From positions 840,001 to 904,000 of the forward strand of contig NZ_CP197471.1 in assembly GCF_052180215.1 (NCBI RefSeq): a stretch of 64,000 nt of DNA, written 5' to 3'. Under the pieces are notes generated by a model, which was not told the DNA's origin, made no database searches, and saw only the letters and a list, made by a program, of their open reading frames with translations. This stretch comes from Pseudoneobacillus sp052180215 (lineage in GTDB: Bacteria > Bacillota > Bacilli > Bacillales > Cytobacillaceae). Positions 8,150 through 15,015 of the stretch are shown here, piece after piece. Each line of letters starts with the position of its first letter. The stretch's first letter is position 1. Made by a program: the position numbers and the translations under genes.

Positions 8150-8932
8150 ATGAAAAAAATTCCCATAGCGGTACAAATGTATACTTTGCGTGAGGAAAGC
8201 GAAAAGGATTTTCCTGGTACATTGAAAAAAGTGTCCGAGCTTGGCTTTGATGGGGTTGAGTTTGCCGGATATGGTGGATTACCTCCAAAAGAAGTTAAAT
8301 TCATTTTGGATAAATTGGGATTAAAGGCAGCTGGTAGTCATGTCCCCCTTGAGGATTTAGAAAATAACTTAGAGCAGGTTATTCAAGATCAGAAGACTCT
8401 TGGCAGTAAATATATCGTTTGTCCTTATATTTCTGAAAATCGGAGAAGTGAGGCTGACTACCAAAAACTCATATCACTATTAGAAAAAATAGGTCAGAGA
8501 TGCCGTCAGGAAGACATTACATTACTTTACCATAATCATGATTTTGAATTAACTCGTTTATCCGATGGCAGGATGGCGCTTGAAGCCATTTTTGATGACA
8601 CTTCTCCGGAAAATCTCAAAACCGAGTTAGACGTTTATTGGTTAACAAAATCAGGTGAAAATCCGATTGAATGGATCAACCGTTATAAAAATCGAACCCC
8701 CATTATCCATCTAAAAGATATGACTCAAGACGAAGAACAATTTTTCGCAGAGCTTGGAACAGGTGGCGTTGATATTGAAAGTATTCTTCACTTAGGGGAA
8801 TCGGCTAGTGTTGAATGGTGGGTTGTTGAACAGGACCAAAGTAGCCTTACACCATTTAAAAGTATTGAAATCAGCATGAACTATTTAAAAACATTGATGA
8901 ATAATGAATATATTGGAGGAAAAAGACAATGA
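8150..8932 (+). CDS. sugar phosphate isomerase/epimerase family protein
   Basis: A 260-residue TIM-barrel protein of the xylose-isomerase-like (AP endonuclease 2 fold) family. Typical signposts are the N-terminal strand IPIAVQMYTLREE, SELGFDGVEFAGYGG, the metal-binding barrel strands LLYHNHDFE, KTELDVYWL and PIIHLKD, and the closing strand WWVVEQDQ with its Glu ligand. It is the first gene of a three-gene operon with overlapping stop/start junctions. The reaction is probably aldose-ketose or keto-inositol isomerisation or dehydration; the substrate is unknown. Start supported by GGGAGAAGAGGGTG upstream. Confidence 0.88.
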   Translation: MKKIPIAVQMYTLREESEKDFPGTLKKVSELGFDGVEFAGYGGLPPKEVKFILDKLGLKAAGSHVPLEDLENNLEQVIQDQKTLGSKYIVCPYISENRRSEADYQKLISLLEKIGQRCRQEDITLLYHNHDFELTRLSDGRMALEAIFDDTSPENLKTELDVYWLTKSGENPIEWINRYKNRTPIIHLKDMTQDEEQFFAELGTGGVDIESILHLGESASVEWWVVEQDQSSLTPFKSIEISMNYLKTLMNNEYIGGKRQ

Positions 8933-9969
8933 CAAAATTAAAAGTAGCCGTTATTGGATGTGGAAGCATTGCTAAACATCGACATTTACCAGAATATCAT
9001 CTTCATAATAAAGTAGAGATTGTTGCTGTATGCGATATCGTGGCTGAAAGAGCCGAAGCAATGGCAGCGCAATACGGTGCCCAGGCATTTACGGATTATC
9101 AAGAAGCTATCAATCTAGAAGAAGTAGATGCCGTTAGTGTTTGCTTGCCAAACTACTTACATGCGCCAGTTTCGATTGCGTCATTAAACGCAGGTAAGCA
9201 TGTTCTTTGCGAAAAACCAATGGCAACCTCTAAAGAAGAAGCAGAAGCGATGATTGCCGCTGCAAAAGCGAATGGGAAAAAGTTAATGATTGCTCATAAC
9301 CAGCGTTTTGTTGCATCGCATCGTAAAGCAAAAGAAATCATCGAAAGTGGCAAGCTTGGAAAGGTTTATAGCTTTAAGACAACATTCGGTCATCCTGGTC
9401 CTGAGAGCTGGAGTGTAGACGGCGCAGGAAGCTGGTTCTTCAATAAAGAAAAAGCCTTCATCGGTGCGATGGGAGACCTTGGTGTTCATAAGGCGGACTT
9501 AATGCGTTATTTATTAGGGGAATTTTCCGAGGTTGGGGCATTTATTGAAACTAATGCGAAGCAAAATACAGAAGTGGATGACAATGCCGTTTGTATTTTA
9601 CGTACAGAAAGCGGTATTATCGGCACACTAACAGCAAGCTGGGCGTATGTTGCAGGTGGCGATAATTCCACGGTAATATATGGTGAGAAGGGTATCCTTC
9701 GACTTGAAGCCGATCCGGTTTATTCTTTAATTGAAGAATATCGTGACGGCAGTGTGGTAAACCATAAGTTAGATAAAATTCAAACGAATGATGAAGGCGG
9801 CCAAACCACTTCACATGTAATCAATCACTTTGTGGAAAGCATCTTGGAAAATAAAGAACCTCTTATTACTGGTGAAGAAGGAATGAAATCACTGGAAATA
9901 ATTTTAGCAGCGCTTGAATCTCAAGAAACGAAACAAATTATCTCTTTCAAAAAGGAAGTGCTAGCGTAA
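8929..9969 (+). CDS. Gfo/Idh/MocA family oxidoreductase
   Basis: A 346-residue NAD(P)-dependent sugar or cyclitol dehydrogenase. The Rossmann glycine motif VIGCGSIAKHRH is at residues 8-19 and the family's E95-K96-P97 (CEKPMATS) closes the nucleotide domain. The C-terminal Gfo/Idh/MocA domain holds GDLGVHKADLMRYLLG, where D and H near residues 184-188 are the usual catalytic region. The start overlaps the previous stop as ATGA, indicating translational coupling, with AGGAAAAAGACA just upstream. Its partners suggest oxidation of a hexose or inositol whose keto product is processed by the flanking TIM-barrel enzymes. Confidence 0.93.
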   Translation: MTKLKVAVIGCGSIAKHRHLPEYHLHNKVEIVAVCDIVAERAEAMAAQYGAQAFTDYQEAINLEEVDAVSVCLPNYLHAPVSIASLNAGKHVLCEKPMATSKEEAEAMIAAAKANGKKLMIAHNQRFVASHRKAKEIIESGKLGKVYSFKTTFGHPGPESWSVDGAGSWFFNKEKAFIGAMGDLGVHKADLMRYLLGEFSEVGAFIETNAKQNTEVDDNAVCILRTESGIIGTLTASWAYVAGGDNSTVIYGEKGILRLEADPVYSLIEEYRDGSVVNHKLDKIQTNDEGGQTTSHVINHFVESILENKEPLITGEEGMKSLEIILAALESQETKQIISFKKEVLA

Positions 9970-10937
9970 TGAAGTTAGGCGTATTTACAGTATTATTTGC
10001 TAATAAAACATTTGAAGAAATGCTTGATCATGTAAAAGCATCTGGACTAGACGCAGTTGAAATTGGAACTGGTTGCTATCCTGGAAATGCACATTGTCCA
10101 CTGGATGAGCTTTTAGAAGATGAACAAAAAAGAAACGCATATTTAAACGCAGTTACAAGCCGTGGTTTAACCATTAGCGCTTTTAGCTGCCATGGAAACC
10201 CGCTTACACCTGACAAAGCATTTGCTGAAGAATCAGATGCAACACTAAGAAAAACCATTAAGCTTGCTTCATTATTAGGGGTACCAGTTGTCAATGCATT
10301 CTCAGGTACTGCGGGAGATAGTGAGGACGCAAAACAACCGAACTGGCCAGTTGTTCCTTGGCCTATGGAATATGCTGATGTGTTAACTTGGCAATGGGAA
10401 AACAAATTGATTCCATACTGGAAAGAAATCGGTGAACTTGCCCAGCAGCACAATGTGAAAATTGGTCTTGAGCTACATGGAGGATTTCTTGTTCACACAC
10501 CGTATACCATGTTAAAGCTACGTGAGGCAACCTGTGAAGCAATTGGTGCCAATCTGGATCCTAGTCACATGTGGTGGCAAGGAATTGATCCGGTTGCGGC
10601 GATTAAAATATTAGGAAAAGCAGGAGCTATCCACCATTTCCATGCCAAGGATACGTATATTGACCAAGATAATGTGAATATGTACGGTTTAACTGACATG
10701 CAACCATATGGAAATGTTCAAACACGTGCTTGGACCTTCCGCAGTGTTGGTTGTGGACATAGTATGCAAGAATGGTCCGATATGATGAGTGCGCTACGTA
10801 CATACGGTTACGATTACGTCGTGAGCATCGAGCATGAAGACCCGCTAATGTCTATTGAAGAAGGTTTTTCACGCGCGGTGCAAAATTTAAATGATGTCTT
10901 GATTCGCGAAACCCCAGGTAATATGTGGTGGGCATAA
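9969..10937 (+). CDS. sugar phosphate isomerase/epimerase family protein
   Basis: A 322-residue TIM-barrel protein of the xylose-isomerase-like family, longer than and distinct from the product at 8150. The metal ligands are easy to place: Glu in IGLELHGGF, Asp and His in NLDPSHMWW, His in AIHHFHAKD and Glu in YVVSIEHEDP. The start overlaps the dehydrogenase stop by one base (TAATG). Homologues of this size occur beside Gfo/Idh/MocA enzymes in uncharacterised carbohydrate operons. It closes the operon, which ends at the hairpin at 10982. The exact substrate is unknown. Confidence 0.9.
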   Translation: MKLGVFTVLFANKTFEEMLDHVKASGLDAVEIGTGCYPGNAHCPLDELLEDEQKRNAYLNAVTSRGLTISAFSCHGNPLTPDKAFAEESDATLRKTIKLASLLGVPVVNAFSGTAGDSEDAKQPNWPVVPWPMEYADVLTWQWENKLIPYWKEIGELAQQHNVKIGLELHGGFLVHTPYTMLKLREATCEAIGANLDPSHMWWQGIDPVAAIKILGKAGAIHHFHAKDTYIDQDNVNMYGLTDMQPYGNVQTRAWTFRSVGCGHSMQEWSDMMSALRTYGYDYVVSIEHEDPLMSIEEGFSRAVQNLNDVLIRETPGNMWWA

Positions 10938-10981
10938 ACTAAAAGGGAAACAGATTATCCTCGACAATAAACAGTACACCA

Positions 10982-11020
10982 ACAAGCTCAGAGTTTATAG
11001 GACTCTGGGCTTGTCTTTTC
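10982..11020 (+). terminator. terminator of the sugar operon
   Basis: ACAAGCTCAGAGT / ACTCTGGGCTTGT with one G-T pair, followed by CTTTTCTT. It closes the operon 45 bases after the last stop. Confidence 0.75.
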
Positions 11021-11143
11021 TTGGTAGCTTATTCCGAACGGATTATATGTCCGCTAGTTTTCCTATTCACTCTCCGTTTTTACGATTTTTAAAAACCTAT
11101 GGTAAAATAATCCACATAGATAAGATAAAAAGGGGAAAAAATC

Positions 11144-11899
11144 ATGAAGATTGGATTGGCTCAAACGGGATTTCCAAAATCATTAAAAGACGGGCTTGAA
11201 AAAGTGAAACAAATGATGATGTTAGCCAAGAAAGAGGAGTGTCAGCTTATTTGTTTTCCAGAGTCTATCCTTCCAGGTTTACGTGGGGTTGGTTTTCAAG
11301 TAGAGGAATATCATCACGAAAAAATGAAGGCTGCCATAGAAGAAATTTGTACCTTAGCAAAAGAATATCAGTTGGCAGTGATTTTACCGACCGAATGGCA
11401 AGACGAATTAGGCCTACACTTGGTTGCTTTTGTGATAGATGAAAACGGTGAAGTGTTGGGCTATCAAACGAAAAATCAGATCGATCCTGATGAGGATTTT
11501 TATGGCTATCAACCAGGACAAGGTCGAGAAATATTTGAAATTCATGACGTTAAATTTGGAATCGTCATTTGCCACGAAGGCTGGAGATATCCGGAAACGG
11601 TAAGATGGGCAGCTTTACGTGAAGCAAGTATTGTATTTCATCCACAATTTACAGGCAAGGTACATAATCCGGAATTTTTTAATGGAGCAATGGTAGGAAG
11701 AAGCTTAGAAAATAATATTTATTTTGCTAGTGTGAATTATGCACTTGATGGTCAGGAGAGTACGACCAGTCTTATTTCTCCCTCAGGTGAAAGATTAATA
11801 ACAGCCAAGCGTAATGTCGAGGAATTATTAGCTTACGAGATTGACCCACAGCAGGCGAGTAGGTTACTAGCCAGTAGATTTAGGCCAAGCCTAGTTTGA
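11144..11899 (+). CDS. carbon-nitrogen hydrolase (nitrilase superfamily)
   Basis: A 251-residue nitrilase-fold hydrolase with the E-K-C triad in place: E40 (CFPESILPG), K110 (QTKNQIDPD) and C143 (IVICHEGWRYPE). Members hydrolyse amides or N-carbamoyl compounds; nothing here distinguishes omega-amidase, carbamoylase or another activity. A ribosome binding site AAAAGGGG lies ten bases upstream of the ATG. An overlapping frame from 11011 is not needed. It stands alone after the sugar operon terminator and before MITE-like copy 2. Confidence 0.9.
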   Translation: MKIGLAQTGFPKSLKDGLEKVKQMMMLAKKEECQLICFPESILPGLRGVGFQVEEYHHEKMKAAIEEICTLAKEYQLAVILPTEWQDELGLHLVAFVIDENGEVLGYQTKNQIDPDEDFYGYQPGQGREIFEIHDVKFGIVICHEGWRYPETVRWAALREASIVFHPQFTGKVHNPEFFNGAMVGRSLENNIYFASVNYALDGQESTTSLISPSGERLITAKRNVEELLAYEIDPQQASRLLASRFRPSLV

Positions 11900-11934
11900 G
11901 AATAGTACTATTCACTGTTTGCAGCCTAATTTAT

Positions 11935-12085
11935 GAAGGCTCTTTTCTAAAACTTTGCTGCTTTTTCTAACAAATTTAATAGCCGATTCACAATCTAGGG
12001 TGTTAAACTCATATGAAACTTAAGAAAAGAGCTGAGCACTTAGTAAGAGTGCCTTAAAACCACAATCTATACGAAAACAGCTTTT
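11935..12085 (+). mobile_element. MITE-like element, copy 2 (151 bp)
   Basis: It starts GAAGGCTCTTTTCTAAAAC and ends ATACGAAAACAGCTTTT. It matches copies 1 and 3 along most of its length, including ACTTTGCTGCTTTTTCTAA and AAGAAAAGAGCTGAGC, but lacks the 28-bp internal hairpin GTAAAAATCC / GGATTTTTAC found in both others. The right end is 38 bp before ybaK, in the same orientation relative to the downstream gene as the other copies. Confidence 0.75.
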
Positions 12086-12123
12086 ATGATAAAGAAAGAT
12101 AAGACGTTAAGGAGTGATCGAAC

Positions 12124-12606
12124 ATGGCACAAGGTAAAACAAATGCAATGCGAATACTAGATGCTAAAAAAATATCTTACCAGTTAATGACCTACGATCA
12201 TGAAGATGGAAAAATCGACGGAGTTTCGGTAGCTGGTAAAATTGGAAAGGACCCTCAGATGGTCTACAAAACTCTCGTTGCTCAGGGAAATAGTAAAGCT
12301 ATATTCGTTTTTGTCATCCCAGTTGAAGTGGAGCTTGATCTAAAGAAAGCAGCCAAAGCAGCAGGAGAAAAAAAGGTTGAAATGATCCCTGTAAAGGATA
12401 TTCAAAAATGGACTGGATATATTAGAGGTGGTTGCTCTCCTGTCGGAATGAAAAAGTCATATGCGACGTTTATTGATAGTAGTGCAAATGGTTTAGATAC
12501 AATTATTGTAAGCGGTGGGAAAATTGGTATGCAGATGGAGCTATCTGTTCAAGACTTGGAAAAAGTGACCGAGGCTTCCATTGTAGACCTTGCAAAGGAT
12601 GTATAA
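12124..12606 (+). CDS. ybaK: Cys-tRNA(Pro) deacylase YbaK
   Basis: A 160-residue YbaK/EbsC-type aminoacyl-tRNA deacylase, which clears mischarged Cys-tRNA(Pro) in the cytosol. Family landmarks: KTNAMRILDAKKISYQ at the N terminus, MVYKTLVAQGNS, VIPVEVELDLKKAAKAAG with the conserved Lys-rich helix, GYIRGGCSPVGMKK and VSGGKIGMQMELS. Length is normal. Start ATG follows AAGGAGTG about eight bases upstream. It is probably monocistronic and begins immediately after MITE-like copy 2. Confidence 0.93.
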   Translation: MAQGKTNAMRILDAKKISYQLMTYDHEDGKIDGVSVAGKIGKDPQMVYKTLVAQGNSKAIFVFVIPVEVELDLKKAAKAAGEKKVEMIPVKDIQKWTGYIRGGCSPVGMKKSYATFIDSSANGLDTIIVSGGKIGMQMELSVQDLEKVTEASIVDLAKDV

Positions 12607-12806
12607 AAGCTATTACCGCCTGAGCGAAAAGTACGAATTGTATTAGCTATCGCTCATAAGGTAGTAAACATGTCCTACTAATATATATCAGAAAATTCGG
12701 TATATTTATTCATACTAACTTATGATTAAATTCTATATAATGGAAATACACCAAGATTTTACCTAAGGTCGCAACAAAAATCTCGGCTTTAGGAGTGTGA
12801 AGATGG

Positions 12807-13118
12807 ATGAGAAACATTGCCTTCGCTTTACTGATTGGTGGACTGGTTGGTATTTTGGGTCATGTGAGAAAAAGGGGGAAAATCATTATCCCTAGAAAAA
12901 CCAAAAAATTTATCTATTTGGGATTTCTAGAGGAAGTATTTATGGGGGCTTTTACAGCCGTGGTTCTCGTCATATCAGCTGATACAGACTCATTATTTAG
13001 AATTATCTTTATATCGATTCTGGCTGGTATTGGTGGGGATGCTTTCTTAAAGGGGTTGGAGGTTTTTCGTACAGACCCTATTTCCGGTAACCCGAAAGAT
13101 CAGACAAACGAAAGTTGA
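12807..13118 (+). CDS. small membrane protein, DUF4257-like
   Basis: A 103-residue membrane protein with three hydrophobic stretches (about residues 3-19, 41-59 and 64-80) and a hydrophilic tail. The layout (AFALLIGGLVGILGHV, basic loop RKRGKIIIPRKTKKF, then FLEEVFMGAFTAVVL) resembles Bacillus DUF4257 proteins; this assignment is from memory of the family and moderate. The ATG at 12807 follows AGGAGTGTGA. A second ATG four bases earlier is in another frame. It is convergent with the anti-sigma gene and shares its terminator. Confidence 0.7.
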   Translation: MRNIAFALLIGGLVGILGHVRKRGKIIIPRKTKKFIYLGFLEEVFMGAFTAVVLVISADTDSLFRIIFISILAGIGGDAFLKGLEVFRTDPISGNPKDQTNES

Positions 13119-13123
13119 TAACT

Positions 13124-13160
13124 TGAAAACCCCTTCCTAATATAGAAAGGGGTTGCTTCT
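13124..13160. terminator. bidirectional terminator
   Basis: AACCCCTT / AAGGGGTT hairpin between the convergent DUF4257-like and anti-sigma genes, flanked by A-rich and T-rich sequence. Confidence 0.75.
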
Positions 13161-13170
13161 TGTATTTTTT

Positions 13171-14088
13171 TTATTCTGATACCATGGATAGCAAAATCTT
13201 TTCCATCTCTTCTTTAGATAAAATGTCTGCCACGATAACAATTTTAAAGTTTTGGTTTTCGCTCATAAGTCTCATCCCTTGAACGTTAGTTCCATCTGAG
13301 TAGTGGAAATCCATTTTATAGCCCTTCAATAAATAAGAATCAGAGTGTTCAAAAGAACGTCTATCTAAATCATCCTCTTGATCTAGTGATTGCTGGAAGG
13401 TTCTAAATCCAAATTCCCCTTTCTGATACTCGAATACGACAATCGGTTTTTTTCCAGGTTGCTCCTCATCTGAATGGGCAGTGCTGTTTATTAATTGATA
13501 ACCTTCTGGAACAAACGCTGGTTTGTTAATCGGATAATCCACCATTTTTTGAGCTTCTTCAACTGTATGGGTTGTTATAGCATCTAACCTTGCTTCATAT
13601 TTCTGTAATTGCTGACTGATTTCATCTAGTCTATTTTGTTCTGAAGCAGTTAATTCCTCCGGTTTTTGAATAACTTGGCCATTTTCTGTCACAGTCATTT
13701 TTTTCACTAATTTTGCAGCCTCTTTTTGCAACTGACTATAATCACGAAATTCTTCAGCAGTCAGATTGGCACTGGCTAATTCCAGATGTTTTTCAAATTG
13801 ATTCAAATCTTCACCACTTGCATTTGGAAAACTTTGCTTCAATTCTTGTTCCGAACCAAAAATCCGAGTGATAAACGATTCTACTGCACCTGCTATTTGG
13901 GAAGAACCGAGAGTGATGGATGACCCTAAAATAATCACAACTGCTGCAGCTGCAAATATTCTTTTTCTTGTGAAAAGGACATTTGGCCTTTTCTCTAATT
14001 TTGCTCTTGTTACACCTAAAACTACTCTATTATGAAGTTCATTTGGAATTTCAATTTTGCTCATTTCTTCTTTCAGATTAGTTCTCAC
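13171..14088 (-). CDS. probable anti-sigma factor, single-pass membrane protein
   Basis: A 305-residue protein with a short cytoplasmic N-terminal region (about residues 1-43), one membrane segment (IFAAAAVVIILGSSITLG) and a large extracytoplasmic part. The middle is helical and charged, with heptad-like content (about 90-190). The C-terminal part (FVPEGYQLINSTAH onward) looks like a DUF4367 domain. It begins at a GTG overlapping the end of the ECF sigma gene by 11 bp, with GAGGAAGA upstream. Gene order and topology indicate that it holds the sigma factor at the membrane; no zinc-finger CxxC motif is present. Confidence 0.8.
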   Translation of the reverse strand: MRTNLKEEMSKIEIPNELHNRVVLGVTRAKLEKRPNVLFTRKRIFAAAAVVIILGSSITLGSSQIAGAVESFITRIFGSEQELKQSFPNASGEDLNQFEKHLELASANLTAEEFRDYSQLQKEAAKLVKKMTVTENGQVIQKPEELTASEQNRLDEISQQLQKYEARLDAITTHTVEEAQKMVDYPINKPAFVPEGYQLINSTAHSDEEQPGKKPIVVFEYQKGEFGFRTFQQSLDQEDDLDRRSFEHSDSYLLKGYKMDFHYSDGTNVQGMRLMSENQNFKIVIVADILSKEEMEKILLSMVSE

Positions 14089-14605
14089 AAATATCTTCCT
14101 CCTTTAAATGAGTACGAAGTTTTTCGAGTGCACGATAGATGACGGATTTTACAGTTCCTAATGGAAGCTCGAGAATACTTGAGATTTCAGCAAAGGTATG
14201 ATTGTAATAATATTTTAAGAGAATGACACTTTTTTCTTTTTCCGTTAAGTTTTCCATGACATCCTTAAGCGTAATGGAAAGAGAAAGGTCTACCTCAGGG
14301 GTAGGAATGAACTCTGATGTTTCAGGTTTCAAATGAATGACCTTCTTTTCCTTTCTTAAAAAATCAAGAGCGGCATTAATGGTGATTTTGATTAACCAAG
14401 TTTTAAAATATTCCGGGTTTTTTAGGGTGCTTATTTTACTAAATGAGCGATAAGCCGTTTCCTGAACAATATCAAGAGCATCATTTTGATTCTTAACATA
14501 CACAAATGCTGTTCTATATATATCTTCTTCATACTGTTGGAAAAGGGTTAAAAAAGCCTTTTCGTTTCCTTTTTGAGCTTTCTTGACTAAGTGATTAATG
14601 GTCAT
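14078..14605 (-). CDS. ECF RNA polymerase sigma factor
   Basis: A 175-residue extracytoplasmic-function sigma factor. Region 2 (about residues 20-85) includes DALDIVQETAYRSFSKI and the -10 recognition helix FKTWLIKITINAALDFLRK. Region 4 (about 112-165) includes LTEKEKSVILLKYY, FAEISSILELPLGTVKSVIYRALEKLR. The ATG is only two bases from GGAGG, closer than usual, but no better start exists. It is co-transcribed with, and overlaps, the membrane anti-sigma gene. I could not identify a convincing autoregulatory ECF promoter in the upstream 200 bases. Confidence 0.93.
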   Translation of the reverse strand: MTINHLVKKAQKGNEKAFLTLFQQYEEDIYRTAFVYVKNQNDALDIVQETAYRSFSKISTLKNPEYFKTWLIKITINAALDFLRKEKKVIHLKPETSEFIPTPEVDLSLSITLKDVMENLTEKEKSVILLKYYYNHTFAEISSILELPLGTVKSVIYRALEKLRTHLKEEDICEN

Positions 14606-14807
14606 GACCTCCAGTTTTTGACGTTTTATACAACCATTAGACGGTAAGCTATTCTATTTGGCTTATTTTTATTAAAAGTTTTTTAGGCTAGGAGTCTATG
14701 AATGATTATACTTGCAAACTGTTAATTATTCCCACTGTTAAATTTGAAGAATCTATTTATTTCATGCCAATTAACTGTTAAAATAATTAAAAATTAGTTA
14801 CATATTC

Positions 14808-14932
14808 CTATTTTGAAAAAGGCAAACCAATACGAAAGTTTGGGACGCAAAGCTACGGGTCTAAAGTTACCGATGAAATAAGAACACACAGTTGATTTCA
14901 TCATCAGCCATGATCGCCGGGTTGCCGAATAG
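14808..14932 (+). ncRNA. cyclic di-GMP-I (GEMM-I) riboswitch aptamer
   Basis: The leader of the GGDEF-EAL gene carries the GEMM-I consensus: GGCAAACC, a GAAA tetraloop (ACGAAAGT), GGGACGCAAAGCTACGGG, CTAAAG, then TGATCGCCGGGTTGCCGAA on the 3' side. The 5' base CTATTT (14808-14813) can pair with GAATAG (14927-14932) to form P1. GAATAG can instead pair with CTATTC (14955-14960), the 5' arm of the following terminator. This predicts an OFF switch: ligand stabilises P1 and frees the terminator; without ligand an antiterminator forms. Confidence 0.9.
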
Positions 14933-14952
14933 CATCGTAAATTTTTAGTGAT

Positions 14953-14980
14953 GACTATTCCTTTTGGAATAGTTTTTTTT
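14953..14980 (+). terminator. riboswitch-controlled intrinsic terminator
   Basis: ACTATTCC-TTTT-GGAATAGT, a perfect 8-bp stem followed by eight T, lies between the c-di-GMP aptamer and the coding start 36 bases later. It is the expression platform of the riboswitch. Confidence 0.9.
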
Positions 14981-15015
14981 AGATACATACTGTTCTAGAG
15001 TAAAGAGGTGCTGTA

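Noticed and set aside
12740..12800. Fourth partial MITE-like copy (AAAAATCTCGGCTTTAGGAG)
   Set aside because: Only one short string resembles the inner hairpin; no ends or other blocks match.
14606..14700. Autoregulatory ECF promoter upstream of the first sigma gene
   Set aside because: CGTC strings occur but no AAC-type -35 box at 16-17 bp upstream was convincing.
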